DNA of 64,000 nt from Motacilla alba alba (GCF_015832195.1 NC_052027.1:7684149-7748148), one strand, 5' to 3'. Shown: positions 37,991 through 51,371, numbered from the stretch's first letter. The notes: a model not told the origin generated them from the sequence alone. A program made the numbers and translations.

Positions 37991-38533
37991 CACAAGCTTT
38001 AAAATATTTAACCAACTTGAGTCTGTACTTTTGTCATCAGGGTAAGAATGTCACATCTATTCACAAAGATTTAAGGGACGGGAAGAGACAGACATTTAAA
38101 GCTTTAAATTTTGTTCTGGTGCAACGACAGCAGCATGAATTACAAATGCAAATGAAGGACTCCTGTGTTAATGCTTGGCCCTGTACACACTGCACAGTTC
38201 AAAAGACAATTATTTTTAGTAATTATGTATAAAGTGGTTTTCTACATACATTTCACTGTAAAATGTATTAAAACTATATCATTGTATTAGCAAGGAAGAG
38301 AAAGTAAAGCTTTTCTGAATTTAAGTCTCAGATTATACCAACAATTCGCAAAGTGGAATGAAAGAAAAACTAAGTAATCCATGACTCCTGTTCATAACTT
38401 TTAATATAACATTATTATTCTCCTACAATCATCAGAAGAGGCTATACAGAATTTTCTTGAAACTAGAGAATTTTAGATGACTAGAGTTTATTTGCAATTA
38501 AAGTCCAGAATCAAACAGCAATGCCTATTGTGG

Positions 38534-38538
38534 CACTT
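38534..38538. repeat. Left target-site duplication of the solo LTR (CACTT)
   Basis: CACTT immediately precedes the TGTGTTGG end of the LTR and is repeated exactly after its CA end. Confidence 0.8.
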
Positions 38539-38920
38539 TGTGTTGGTTTTGCACAGCCTGGTTTTTGGTGGTGGGGGCCCACAGAGGTAGCTCGTGTGAG
38601 AAGCTGCTGGAAGCTTCCACCATGCCCAGCAGAGCCAGTCCCTGATGGCTCTGAGGATGGACATGCTGCTGGCCAAAACTGGGCCAGTTACAGAGGCTGG
38701 TAATGCCTCTGTGATAACAGATTTGAGAAGAAAACCACAACAGAGGACACACACCATTTTTTCCTAGCCAGAGAAGGTGAGAACATGTGAGGGAAACAAC
38801 ATGGAGACACCATGGTCAGTGGAGAAGGAGGGGGAAGAGGTGCGAGGTGCTCCAGGCACCAGAGCCAAGATTCCTCTGCAGCCATGGTGAGACCATGATG
38901 GAGCAGCTGAGCCCCTGCAG

Positions 38921-39192
38921 CCCACGGGGATCCACGGGGAATGCAGAGATCCACCCACAGCCCATGGGGATCCATGGGGAATGCAGAGATCCACGGGGAA
39001 TGCAGAGATCCACCCACAGCCCATGGGGATCCATGGGGAATGCAGAGATCCACCCACAACCCGTGGGGATCCATGGGGAATGCAGAGATCCACAGGGAAT
39101 GCAGAGATCCAGCCCATGGGGATCCACAGGGGATGCAGAGATCCACCCACAGCCCATGGGGATCCATGGGGAATGCAGAGATCCACCCACAG
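38921..39192. repeat. Minisatellite inside the LTR, 40-bp unit, six copies with internal 19-bp duplications
   Basis: Units start at 38921, 38961, 39020, 39060, 39113 and 39153. The basic 40-bp unit is CCCATGGGGATCCATGGGGA followed by ATGCAGAGATCCACCCACAG. Units 2 and 4 carry an extra 19-bp copy of the CCACGGGGAATGCAGAGAT segment, and unit 4 has also lost eight bases. Each unit holds two near-identical 10-mers, giving a nested repeat. Long open frames across it on both strands are a by-product of the repeat. Confidence 0.95.
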
Positions 39193-39564
39193 CCGTGGGG
39201 GAGGTGCCCATGCTGGAATGGGTGGATGCCTGGAGGAGGCTGGGATCCAGTGGGAGACCCAGTGGAGAGAGGGGCCCTGCTGCCAGGCTGGAGCAGCCTG
39301 TCCTTGGAGGACTGCACCCCACAGAAGGGTGACCCACACTGCAGCGGTTTTGGTGGACTGTCTGTCCATGGGAGGGGCTCAGGGCACAGCAGGGGAAGGA
39401 CTCCTCTCCTGGAGCAGCAGAAGAAATCCTCAGTGATGAACTGACCAAATCCCCCACGCCCTGTCTCCCTGCACTGTCATTGGGAAGGAGGGAATGGCTG
39501 GGGGAAGAAAAGGTGTTTTAAGGGCTTACTTTACTTCTCATTATCCTCCTGTGACTTAGTTAGT

Positions 39565-39570
39565 AATAAA
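39565..39570 (+). promoter_or_regulatory. LTR polyadenylation signal AATAAA
   Basis: An exact AATAAA within the right part of the solo LTR, placed where such LTRs usually carry the signal that ends the viral transcript. Activity is not shown. Confidence 0.6.
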
Positions 39571-39746
39571 TTCACTTTGTACCTCTAAGTTGAGCCTGTT
39601 TTGCCCTTGGAGTGTTTTCTCCTGGTTCTTATCTCAACTCATGAAGCCTTCATTAAATTTTTCTCTCCTCTGCCCAGCTGTGACAGAGGAGGGTGAGTGA
39701 ATGTCTGTGTGGGTGCTTGGCATTGGGCCAGCATCAAACCATGACA

Positions 39747-39751
39747 CACTT
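39747..39751. repeat. Right target-site duplication of the solo LTR (CACTT)
   Basis: CACTT directly follows the terminal CATGACA of the LTR and matches the left copy at 38534-38538. Confidence 0.8.
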
Positions 39752-42700
39752 ACAAGATAAGAAATTTTACACCTTAGTTGTGATCACCAAACTCTGCTCC
39801 TGAAACATTGAACCTCCAGTCCCAAAGAGCTGAGAGAGAAAAGCCTCAGCATAGAAGGTAAGTGCCTTACATCTTGGCTCTCAGCTGGGTCTGCATCTCC
39901 TTCAAAACAGTTTAGCAGCATTCATCCTTAGTGGAAATCAACTCCTCAGCTCTGCAAGAACGCTTGTATCCAAGTTATCTGCCCCCACTGATATAAAAAT
40001 GATGGATTTTAATACCTTCTGTCCAATATCATGCCTACTTGTCAGTGTGATGGTACGTACTTAAATCACCAACATCTCATATGAATACATCATCTGATTT
40101 ACTGAACAGAAGTATTTATTAAAAGCTTCTGCCTCAACTTGACTTTGCTATTTGGCTTCTGGATTTATTAGAATTAACTCCAGTAGATGAGCAGTTTACT
40201 GTATTTTATTTTCCCACATATTTTCTAATCCAGAGAGGCACAGGAACATTAATTCAGGAATTGGCTGCAATTATTTTTTGCTATTCAGCTAGGGGCAGTA
40301 AATGCAAACAGAATTGGCTGCAGTTCAATGTCATTGCATAAGATTTCCTCTATTGTTCCCCTAGATACAGATGTTAGGGTATAGAATGCTAAATTAAAGT
40401 AGTGACAGTGTTATCCCATGCACTTTCTAATGGGTTCCTGGTAGGTTCAGTTTTCTTCCTCAAAATTAATTTCCTTTACCTAAAAACAATCATAGAATTA
40501 CAGAATTAAGGCCACTTCTTCCTTCACCAAAATATAAAAAGGAAAGAATGCCTCAGCTGCTCATTTTTCACATAAAGCTCAGAGTACACTGCAAATCGAG
40601 GACTGCAGGCTTCAAGCATTCACCTGAATCATGAAGGCAGTGAAAATAAGATAAATATGAAATTTGACATTGCTATTTAAACAATGATTCTTTCTCTTGC
40701 AAATGCCATTTCCTTTCACACTGAAAGCACTAGAGAGGCTTGAAAAACTTGTGCATTAATCAGGATTTCAGCACAATTCTCCAGGTTCTCAAACCAATCA
40801 TCAAGAAATTCTCTTGCTCTTTGAAAACGCTGAGGGCAACAGAAAAATAAGGGGAGGCAGCCTTTTCTTTTCCACTGTGTTTGTTCAAGATCATTGTTTT
40901 GTCTTTTAAAAGAAATGCAGATGACATACAGCTACTGCTGCTTTTTTTTTTCCTCAGGGGGAACAGAACAAAGGGGGCTAGATTATCTACAGATTGATAT
41001 TATTGCTGTTTATCACACAAAAGCCTCTTCTCCAAGGAGCAAGCTGCATGGGACAGCACAGGGATTATAGGTCCTCACTGCTGTAGATGTAACCACAACT
41101 GAAAATACTAATTATCTTCCCAAACAGAGCTCCTCTGTAGCTGCAGTAGCCCAATGAGGGACATTAACACAATACCCCTGAGGGCAGCCAGCCATGTTTT
41201 ACTTATTTCTGTTTGCTTGTTTAAAATGCTGGGGGAAAATTAAAGGAGGAAATTATGATATTAAAAAAAAGGCTTTCACTGCTTGCCCCTCCCCACAGAA
41301 ATAAAGATACAAACAAACAGAATCCATCTCTCTTCCCTCTTCTGGGATGCTCCTGACAACAGTTACTACAGCTCCCAGCTGGGAGCTCACTTTTCACTGC
41401 TGTCTGAAGACTGTCACATCCACAGGTTCCTGTAAGATTAGCAGGAGTAAGAAAAGATGCTGCCAAAACTCTGTACAGTCCGTGCAACCCTTCACAGGCT
41501 GGCTGAGCACCGTGAGGCAGCAGCCCCAGATCCAGCCCAGTGTCAAAAAGCAGCCCACGTAAAGATGAGCACGCTCAAGAGATAATGAGCTCCCCAGGGA
41601 GGAATCCAACAGCCCGGCTTGAAAGAGGCCCGCCAAGAATACATTTTTATTTACACTCCTTTAAATGTCCACAGCTTTACTGCAGGAAGCTGTAATCTCA
41701 ACTTTCTCAGGCTCCCAACCTCCCAAGCCTTTTACCACTGACCTTCAGTGGCTCTTTAATTGCAACTAGCACTCTTGGTAAAATTAAAATGTACATTTTA
41801 ATGGATTAATCTACCTTTCTAAAATGAAGATGAAAAGCCAAGCATTGCAATTAAGAATCATGGCCTGTCTGCCTGCTCTGATCTTCTTGGTAGCTATTGT
41901 CCACTGTGATAATGCAGAAAAGCTAACACTTTGAATAACATTTCATTGCTTCTCTTTACTTAAACGTGGGGGGAAAAAAAGTCCAAGAGTGGGGTTTGGA
42001 GGTTTGTACAGCCTGAGCAGAGGAGAAGGCACCAAGCTCAGCCCCGTGTCAGGCTCTGGAGCTGCTCTCTGCACACAGGATCCTAGGACAGGCACAACCT
42101 TGAATTTGGGCCATAAGGACTAGACTCCTCTACACTGCAAAAAAATAATTTCTTATCCTGCATGTCATTAGAAGGTGAAAGGGCAGAGCCCATTTCAGGA
42201 ATCCTGAATTCCTCCTGCAGAATTTTGCAGCTCTGAATTGTGCAGAAAGGGGCTACAGCTGCTCAGAATCCTTTACCTTCAGCTTAAGCACAGGGGAGGG
42301 AATTGCAGACCATGAACAGAACAGGAGGAAGAAGAGCATCCAAGAGGAAATGACCAAATTCAGTGATTATGAAGCTAGATAAAACTCACACTAACAAGAT
42401 TAACTTGTTACACTATATGAATAAGCTACCTTTAGGACTCTGCTTATTATCAGACCATTAGAGGACAGTTTTTTGCATGCAACATATTCCATTCCAAAAG
42501 TACATTCAGCAGGTAATAACACAAAGCTCTTGGGCAGAAACTGCCCTGTGCCCTTCCACGCACTCCTCTGCCCTGTACACTGCAAGGGGGGTTTATTTGT
42601 TTACTCAGTTATTAAGTCTCCAACAGAAAGTGTATTCCCCAGATAACAGCAAAAACATCCAGCAAAGCAGGAGCAATGCTCCAAGTGGGAAGTTACTCTG

Positions 42701-42810
42701 CAAAATGTGCCTGAATTAGCTATGGCAGAACCAAGGGCTTGCAGCAGGCAGCAACAGGTCAGACAGCAGCTTAGCCAAAATACATCTGGGGCAGAGACAC
42801 ACAAAATGAA
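39752..42810. other. PTPRG intron, unique sequence
   Basis: Intronic DNA. It contains an 18-bp perfect palindrome at 41370-41387 (AGCTCCCAGCTGGGAGCT). A short AATCATAGAATTACAGAATT near 40488 resembles a CR1 terminus but stands alone. Confidence 0.6.
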
Positions 42811-42965
42811 GAAGCTGTGGCTGCCGCATCCCTGGAAGTGTCCAAGGCCAGGCTGCACAGGGATTAGAGGCAACCTGGTCTCGGTAGAAGGTGTCTCTGC
42901 CCACGGCAGGGGGTTGGAACAGATGAGCTTTAAGTTCCCTTCCAATCCAGGCCATTCAATGATTT
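42811..42965 (+). mobile_element. CR1 LINE 3'-end fragment
   Basis: A strongly 5'-truncated CR1 copy. It reads GAAGCTGTGGCTGCCGCATC, CCTGGAAGTGTCCAAGGCCA, GGTGTCTCTGCCCACGGCAG and GGGGTTGGAACAGATGAGCT, closing with CCATTCAATGATT in place of the usual CCATTCTATGATT. The match to the CR1 3' untranslated end is clear along its length. It is antisense to PTPRG and belongs to a different subfamily from the copy at 1-550 by its wording. Confidence 0.9.
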
Positions 42966-45900
42966 GGTCCTAGGAAAACACTGACAAAGTGAGTCAGTGA
43001 TAAAAACATCACCTGCCAGCCTTACAGTCTTCTCAGAGGCCAAGTGGGAAGCAGAGAGGTTCTCCTTAGCTGCTTCCCAAGCACACCCATGGTTACTCTC
43101 AGGGCAGTAAATAAAGCCAGAGATGACTTTACCTGGGCATTTCCTTGTGCACTCACCCTGAGTTTGAAAGAAGCCCTTCTGTTAAATATTAGTGGGGATC
43201 AAATGTGCTAAGGGTATCTTTTATGAAGATGGCTTCGCATATACTAAGAAAAATTTAACGCCAAGAGAAACTGTAACAGCATACAGAGATAGAGTAACTG
43301 AAAAACCAATGCTAATAAACAATGTGTATTGAATAAATGATAAAGTGACTGAGAGCTTAGCTAAACATAACTCTGAGAAAAATCAGATCAACGTGTGACT
43401 CCCACATCTTTATGCATTTTGTTTAAGAACCTCCATTATGTTCTGCATTGCAGAAGTCATTCTGACTGTATGCTCTACCAGCTTCTGCAGTGATTCAGAA
43501 CTCCACAAATCTAGGATGATTTCTTGAGCAGTAAAAAAGAATGTTTATTTGTCTTTAGAGCTTCTAGTCTTGATTTAATGTTAAGGGTATGAACAAAACA
43601 ATGAAAATTATCTTTAGTGTTTTATGCACTGTTTTAAAAGAAAACACAAACATCCAAGAGTCTTCATATCTCATATATATTCAAATATTGTATATTCAAG
43701 TCAATCAAAATGACAAAAATCCATAATCTGAAATTACAGGGCAATTGTTTTGTTCTTATATGACATTTGTGGTTACAGTTTAATAAAGAAAAAACAACGC
43801 TAAGAGATGACAGACTCCGGAATCTGAATTGGTAATTACATTTTAATTAAAAAATGGAAGCAAGAAAAAGATGTCTATGAAGTATCAATTTGCTTTACAG
43901 ACAAATAATTTCAAAAAACCCAAACAAACAAAAAACCAAAATTAAACATTTATTTTGTTAGTTGCACAATAGCACCAATAAATATAATCACTAGCTGGTA
44001 GGTAGTCAGAAGCAACATGAAATTCTGCCATAAACATTTTTTCTCACTTAAGATGAAAATGTTCACAGATTCATCCCCGGAAAACATCGCTTTCCAATAC
44101 TGAAGGAAACCTCTCCAAGAACATTAATACATAAATATTGGAGAGTTAAATGCCCCTGGGTCAAAGGGTTAGTGTAATACAATATTTCTGCTACACTTTG
44201 CATTATTATCATTATGCTTGGTTTGCATTTTTACAGCACACAAAATCAAATTAGTTTGCTCTTCTGCTAAGTGCACGGTTCCTGGTGGCCATTAGTGTGA
44301 CTCCCAGGTCAGGAGGAACCTGGAGTTTGGCAAACGTATGTCTCCCTTCCAGAGGCTCCTATCACCTATAAATCATATTGAAAAGAGTGAAAGGGAGAAT
44401 AGCAGAGGGTATTTTAAAATTACAATACTGCTACCTAAGAAACTTGGAACCATACAGTTACTTGAAGATGTTGGATGAAAAATAAAATGTATTCAAAGCA
44501 TCTGAACCCTTACAGAATGAGTGACTCTTACCTACCAGAGCAATTAAATTATCTGGCACATTTCCTTGTAAGCGTTCTCTACACATCATCCTGAGGATTG
44601 AAATGTTGCAGAAATCACAGAAGCCTTACTACAAAAATGTTGGGCAGTTCCTGCTGAGTTCCCTAATGAATAACCCCACAAACAGAAAAATCCTTATCAG
44701 ACCTTGTGAATACACACACAACTATTCCATCCCTGCCCAAGATGACCTCAAAAGAAGTTTAATATTCCAGTCACACTGACATTGCTACAATAATTTTTAT
44801 ATCAGTATCATTCATTTTAGGTAGATTAATTATAATAAATATATGCTATATCAACAGACTTTTCATTACGGTCCATTTAACCCCATAAAACATAATTGAT
44901 TCCTATTTGCTCTATGTGATCGATGCTCAGCACTCAGTGCTGAGCTGTGTTAGTAAAGGAGAAGTCAGAGAAGGGCCATCTCTCTGTAGGATAAATAGCA
45001 AGGTTGATATCTCATGCAGCTCTGACTGTCTGCATAAATATATGTCTATGTACTTACGGAGAACACAGAAATTAATACTGATGCTTGACTAACTCAAAAA
45101 TCACATCTGAGAAACCTATAATTTATAAATCTGTAGTATTTATTAGTTTGTGTTTCCAGGCACATGCCCTAGAAGAACCTGGCCTCCTATGGTACATAAA
45201 TAAAAAGAATATTGGTACAACATGCAGCTTGAAAAGCTCCCATTTTTAGCTCACACTTTCCCTAGTGCTTTGGAAGATTGGTCTCAAAGTATTTATGACC
45301 TTGTGGACTTTGGAATATGTCACAAAATGCAAGGAGGGAAAGGGAAAGGAAGGGAGCTGTGTCTGTGCTGTGTCCCTTGCTACAGCCTGCTGTGTTCTCA
45401 GTAACTGGAAAGCTCCAAATTTAATTTCTGAATAAAAGAATAGCGAGCACTGCTTTACAGACCCACAGCACAGGATCCCAGGGATGGACAAACTGTGGAA
45501 CGAGACCCACACAGGCTGGGGTAGTGATGTCCTTCCCTCCACTTGGGTATTTCTGACAGATATTTACATTCTGGGAAATCAACTCAGTGCCACAAGACGA
45601 GCAATGCAGGAGCTGGTAGATCTGAACTACTCTGATTCAGGCAAGGCTGAAAGACATTATTTGCATTTCTGGGATCACAGTCTCACATTGATCTGTCATA
45701 AGAAGATATATGGAAATGTATAAAATGTATGTGTTTTTACTGAAGGAAAATAACAATGGCACATGCCTTGATACCTCAATTACTCAAAATCATGCACAGA
45801 ATCCATCACTTTTGTAACTATTAGCAAACAGGATAATTGTAATGCATATTAATGCAATCCATTGAAAAAAGAACTTTCCAAAGATTTCACCTCTAAGAAA

Positions 45901-48900
45901 TTAAATATTAGCATTGCTGAAGCTAACTGGATATTCAGCTCATGTCCTTAAAAAAAGAAAGCAAGTTTAAGATGAAAACCAACTTTAAAAAACCCCAAAC
46001 TCCAAAGATGTTAGTACAGTGCTGATAACAGTGGGCAAATATTTCATAGCCAAGTTCTTAACATTCAAATTTAACTATAGAAAAAGCTTATTCAATATTT
46101 TGAGAAGGAAATAACCTTTGTCAGAACCAGCTAATTTAGCACTTGTTGTACTGAGTTTTATTGTGACGGATAGGAACAAAATAACAAATAGGTATATAAA
46201 AGGAAAACTTCAGCGGTGTATTTCTAACTGTTGCTTTCTGGAATTTCTTAATTGTGAAAGAGAGGAGGATGTATATTCTTTAGGCAAACATTTGGAGTGC
46301 AGCTTTGCCCTTTGGGCCAGTTAAAAGCTACTTAATTATAATGTTAACTTCAGCTCCCATGAAGATGTATTACTATCAGAGTTACAGTTAAACAGGTAGG
46401 TCAACCAAATTCATTTACAGTCAGTTTTATCATGTGAAAAACACAGTCTCCACTATATATAAAATTATATTTCATGTTTCTGAGAAGCCATTACTCAAAA
46501 GCTCACCTGCCCTGCATTTCTCTTTAGGAGTTTATCAATTTTTAGAACACCAGGGTATAGTAATATTTAATAGTACACACTAAATGTTAACCAAGATTTT
46601 GAAGCATTAAAAAATGCCAAGAGACAGTTTCAGATTTCAAGATGCCAAGCTTGTCCAGGCAACTAATCATCTCCCAGCATAAGAAAAACAACAGGAGAGC
46701 AGCTACAGCACAAGGACTTGGTGATTAATTTAACTCTTCCAGGTAAGCACTTCAGGAGGAAACTCTAAAGGCTCAATTAAGGGATGCTGAAGCAGGATTT
46801 CTGAATTCTTGCTGTGAGATGATGCTAGACCCAAAAGCTTTTACTTTCCTCTCCACTAAGGCAGAAGCAATTTCCTTTCATTAAGGACTCCGACAGCCCC
46901 TTAGGTCAAGATGAAAGATCTATTTTTTCCCTGTGTGAATCTGACATGCCAATCACCCAGTCAACCTCAGTGGAATAACATTTGGCAACTAAGGCACAAA
47001 TAAGCAGGCACAGCTGGCCAACAGCTCTTCAAGGAGCAGCCTGGGCAGAGTCTCCAGCCAATTCACTCCAACCACAGCAACATCTGCATGCCTCCCCAGC
47101 AAACCCTCTGCATTTCACAGTGGTTTATGGGCAGGGAATTAGCCACAAACCTTGCTCTTTGGAAGACCTGGGCAGGATTCACTCTCCTAAATTGGGAAGT
47201 TAGTATTACTCCAGCAGGATGTGAACATCAGGTTAATGTCTAGACACCAGAAGAAGACAAATATTAATTCAATATTTGCTTTAATAGCACACTGGCTGTT
47301 TATGAATGAGAAACAGCCATCCCCAGTGCCCTTCTGTTGAGGCAGTCAGAGCTGCTGCAGGACTCACTTCAGTCTGGACACTGAATTACTCTCACATGTG
47401 AGGGAGGCCAAGAATACACATTCATGTTCTGCTGCCTCAGACAGCTGCATGAACTCTGCAGGAATGTACTACACATCTGCACGTACACTTTGCCCTTAAA
47501 AACTGAAACATGGATTTTGCTTTTTCCCTTGAAAATTTGCAGCCTGAGAAGAGTGCTCTTTCATCAGCATAATGTCGCTATGGGTTCTGAAAGGCAACCT
47601 CAAAGGTTACAAAGGGTTAGAAATTGTAGGTGTTAGACAAGTGGGAAAAAAGGAATGACTCCTGTCCTCATTGCTCACCCGCTCCAGTCCTTCAATAAGG
47701 TATTTCCTGCCAGGTTCTCAAATCACACCCACAAAAAATTCAGTACTGTTATTACTGTGATTACACCCCCCCCACCCCCAATTTCTTAGGCACAAAAGCA
47801 TGTAAGGCACCCTGGACTTCAGCATCAAAAGAAAAGGAGACCAAAGCCCTTGGTGATTTGGGCAATTCTTTCCATTTCCCTCTCTACCCACTGTCACCTT
47901 CCATTACTTATCCCAACAAAGACACCCAGCTGAAGAACGTGGATCCACGGCAGGAAAGCATTCAGACCCCTCTGAGAGCAAGAACAGTCCCTGCCTGAGG
48001 GAGCCCCTCTGCAGCCAGAGCCAAGGGGCACAGCCAGGCTCACTGGGGCTCTGGCAGCCCCAGGCACAGCTCAGCACCTGCCTAGCTTTGCACAGGCTGA
48101 AATTTCCCCTGTCCCACATCCACTGCGTGTGGAAACCAAAGCCAGAGCAGCAGAATTAATCTTCTGGCATCATTTTTCATCTGCACAAGGTCAGAAAGTC
48201 GTACACCAGTATATGGGGTCATAAAATTGGATTTTATCTGAATCTGCAGGGATTCACATCTCTTTCCACACAGTCTATTTGCCCTAATTGCTGCTTTGAC
48301 TCGGAGATATTCCAGCATCTATCAGTTTAAACAAAACTTTAAACATTGTTTGAATGTATCTAAATGCATTCAGAAATGTAATGAAGTCCCGCTTCCCCCA
48401 ACAGGCTGTGTCTATTGCCCCTAAATAGTTCAGTTGAGGATTTATTTGAATTTATAGGCATCAACCCAGTCATATATTGCTCTCTTAAATGCCTTATACA
48501 AGCAAAAACACATAACTAAGACATGAGGAGTTCAGCATAATAGCGAACCAATGCTCCATAAACTGCAATAATTTTATAAAGCTCTTTTCAAAAAGAAGTT
48601 TTAAAAATAAAATACACTTTTTTCTTCAATAACTGAAGATGATCAAAACCAGCCTAATGAATTCCCTGAGCTACAGTGTTTCTCACAGAGCACTCCTCAG
48701 CCACTCCCTCTACTCTGCTGCATCTCCCAACATCCATTCGAGAGCCAACATCAGCAAGAACTGTAAATGTCACGGAGTCCAAAACTCAAACTGTAGCAGA
48801 CTGCTGTGTGTGGTTTTCTATCAACAAGGCAACATTCTAACGCTGTACCAAAGCCAAGGCAGCTCCTGAAATACAGTCCAGGTTTTCTAGGCCAAAGGCT

Positions 48901-49261
48901 TTCATTGAGAAAATACAAGGTTGTGCACTGTGGTTCCATTTACAAATTAGTCACTTATCATTATTTATTTGCACTGCATCAAAATTAAGAAAATAGGTGA
49001 TGAGTCACATCTCTGCATCAGAAATCAAGAAAAAGCCATTTAAAATACTTTAAAGTTAACATCTACAAGAAGGAGCAAAATATACAGCAAAATTTTCATT
49101 ATTTTCCACGCTCACATGGTAACTTGCAAATATAAAAGACTTGGGGATGATGTGGGAACTGGAATAGAACATTTCATTTTACCAAACATGCCAAGATCAG
49201 ATGACTATGTAACATTTTCCAGTGCTGGTAATTCATCCAAATGAATACACATGCTTTTTCT
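42966..49261. other. PTPRG intron, unique sequence
   Basis: AT-rich intronic DNA. An A/C-rich patch of AAACAAACAAAAAACC type lies at about 43914-43945, and a GC-richer patch at about 47930-48110. No exon was recognised. Confidence 0.6.
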
Positions 49262-49338
49262 GGGAAGAAAAATAAAAAAGGGGAGGAGAGGGGGAGAGAA
49301 AGGAAGAAAAGAAGGGAAAAAAAGGGAAGAAAACAGTC
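49262..49338. repeat. Purine-rich tract
   Basis: About 77 bp of G and A broken by a single T at 49272 and a terminal base change (GGGGAGGAGAGGGGGAGAGA, then AAGGAAGAAAAGAAGGG). Such one-strand purine runs can adopt triplex DNA. The PTPRG transcript would carry the pyrimidine strand. Confidence 0.85.
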
Positions 49339-51355
49339 CTAATAACTCAGATGATAGCTTTTCAATTTTAAGCACACATGGAAGTGACTTCAGTGAACAC
49401 TTCTTCACCTCTACATCATCATGTCCCTATAGTATTAAATGCTCTTAATCAACAGTTGTTGATAATGATTTGTCACCTATCAAGATTAAAGTCTGAATGG
49501 GAAAACATCTGTTACACTCCTTTGTTGGGAAACTGGCAACATAGTTTTTGAACACATAAAATTTGACTTTTAATTACCCTCTTACACCTTCTGTTCAGCT
49601 ATTAACCAGCATTAACCCATAAATCCATTTAACACATTATGAACTATAGAACTAATTCCTATAATGTTTCTGTATGAACAAAACAGAGAAATTTTAACAT
49701 AGAATGAATTTAATCTATTTTCCTTAGTTTTTGAATCAAGTTATGAATTCTGTCTTAAGGATGGAGAAAAGTAAATTGTGCTACCTGAGACAAAACAGCT
49801 AAGAAGACTGGACAGAGATCTTGTAACAAACTTTAATTGACATAGGTTAAGCAGCAGCACAGCCCAGTAACTTAAACAGCACAGGATAATGTGCCATAGT
49901 TTTCTTTTACAATAATGAAACCATTTAGAATCATATTCAGCAAGCAGGAGACTAAACCACTACGTACACAAATTAGGAAGTGTTGTGTGCTATAATCATG
50001 ACCCACGTTATTCCCTTTCTCTTTAATTGGGCTGACTTCTCTGTTCATAATTACAGTGATAACAGACAGATAACCACACAAAACACTTCTCTTTCCAGCA
50101 CCTGCTTGCACAGAGTAATGTTGCATAGAGAGGTCAGGAAAGTGCAATGCCTTAAAAAATAAATTTAAAAACACAAATGCATATTACAGCAACATGAGGT
50201 CTTAGTATGAGAAAAATTATTTGCTTTGCCATTTGCTTTACATGCCTGGCAGGACAGAACCACTCATGTCCCAAAGAATATGACTTTTCCCAAGGCTCAT
50301 GACTTGGGTTTACTGTCCCATGATTGGGTTTGTGTGTGGTAAACAGAACCTGGCACAGCATAACACTTTTCCATCCCATCACCATATGCAACAGTGTTTT
50401 TGAAACAAACACATAAAGGGACACAAAACTACCTGTTTGCTCCACAGAGGCACAATAATGTTTAGAATTAAGGGATAATGCTGTTAAAAAAAAATAAAAT
50501 TGCACCAACAGATACTTCACGCCAATATAGTATCTTCCATGTTGAAGTGCCAGCTATTCCTAGTCTTATTAGTGCTGTAGTAATTAGGCAGCAGTTACCC
50601 CATGCTGTTGCGTGGAAAACTGCTCACTGGGACCCAATCTCCACCTGTCTTGCCCAGGCAGGGAGGGTGCAGAGAGGATGCTTACAGCCAGCTGTGATCA
50701 AACTGCCTCAGCCTCATTTCCCACAGAGAAAATTGGCTCCAGCCTCACCCAAGTTACCCAAGACACATCTATACCAGTCATCAGGGCTTCTTCCAAAACC
50801 AAGGGATTGAAACAAGAACCTATAAAGAGCATCTGAATAGCACCTTAGGAAAAAAAGGGCTTGCAGAATTTTCTTTTTATATGGTAACACTCAACCAAAA
50901 TGCAGTCAGCTGCAGTTACTGCAGTTGGCTCTGTAGTAACAGTTTCAAGCTCTGATATGTCCAAGATATTGCATGGAAGAGATTTAACCTTGATCTGACC
51001 TAAGCCCACAGACACATAAGAACAGAAATAAAAATTTATGTCATTGACAATGGCATTAATCAGCTGAGTTCTATCTACTGGCAGCTCCTTGCTACTTGAC
51101 ACAAAACCCAGGACACAGCAATTTCCAAACTTAACTCCAAGCACTCAATTCCCCAGCGAATTCACAAGAGAAAAACTGCCACATTCCCCCATTACTATGT
51201 GCCATCCAGGGAACGCACAAAGGAATTTCTGTGCAAAAGCTGCTCTGGAAGGATTGTGATATTGCAGGGAACTCTGAGGCCACAACAACCCAAAGGATCT
51301 GCCAAAACCTGTGCAGTAGGAAAACCTGCAGCATGACAAGCAGGAAGTATCTGAA

Positions 51356-51371
51356 ATATATATATATATAT
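51356..51371. repeat. AT microsatellite, eight units
   Basis: Sixteen bases of perfect AT alternation. Confidence 0.95.

Larger units (their letters stand above)
38539..39746 (+). mobile_element. Solo LTR of an avian endogenous retrovirus (ERVL-like)
   Basis: The element begins TGTGTTGGTTTTGCACAGCC and ends AAACCATGACA, so it has TG...CA termini. It is flanked by the 5-bp direct repeat CACTT (38534-38538 and 39747-39751), a target-site length typical of ERVL-type insertions. Phrases such as GTTGAGCCTGTTTTGCCC, CTTATCTCAACTCATGAAGC and CTCTGCCCAGCTG match a common avian LTR family as I remember it. A polyadenylation signal AATAAA lies at 39565-39570. No gag, pol or env is present, so this is a solo LTR left by recombination. 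At about 1.2 kb it is enlarged by an internal minisatellite. It lies in sense orientation opposite to PTPRG. Confidence 0.85.

Noticed and set aside
38688..39457. ORFs of 151-213 codons on both strands
   Set aside because: They are produced by the 40-bp minisatellite inside the solo LTR and do not correspond to retroviral or host proteins.
40488..40508. Possible antisense CR1 terminus (AATCATAGAATTACAGAATT)
   Set aside because: Only the terminal motif resembles CR1; the adjacent sequence does not continue into a CR1 3' end.
44525..44545. Possible minus-strand splice donor (revcomp of CTTACCTACCAGAGC)
   Set aside because: The upstream bases do not encode the expected PTPRG peptide or any long frame. 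Isolated donor-like sites are common in introns.
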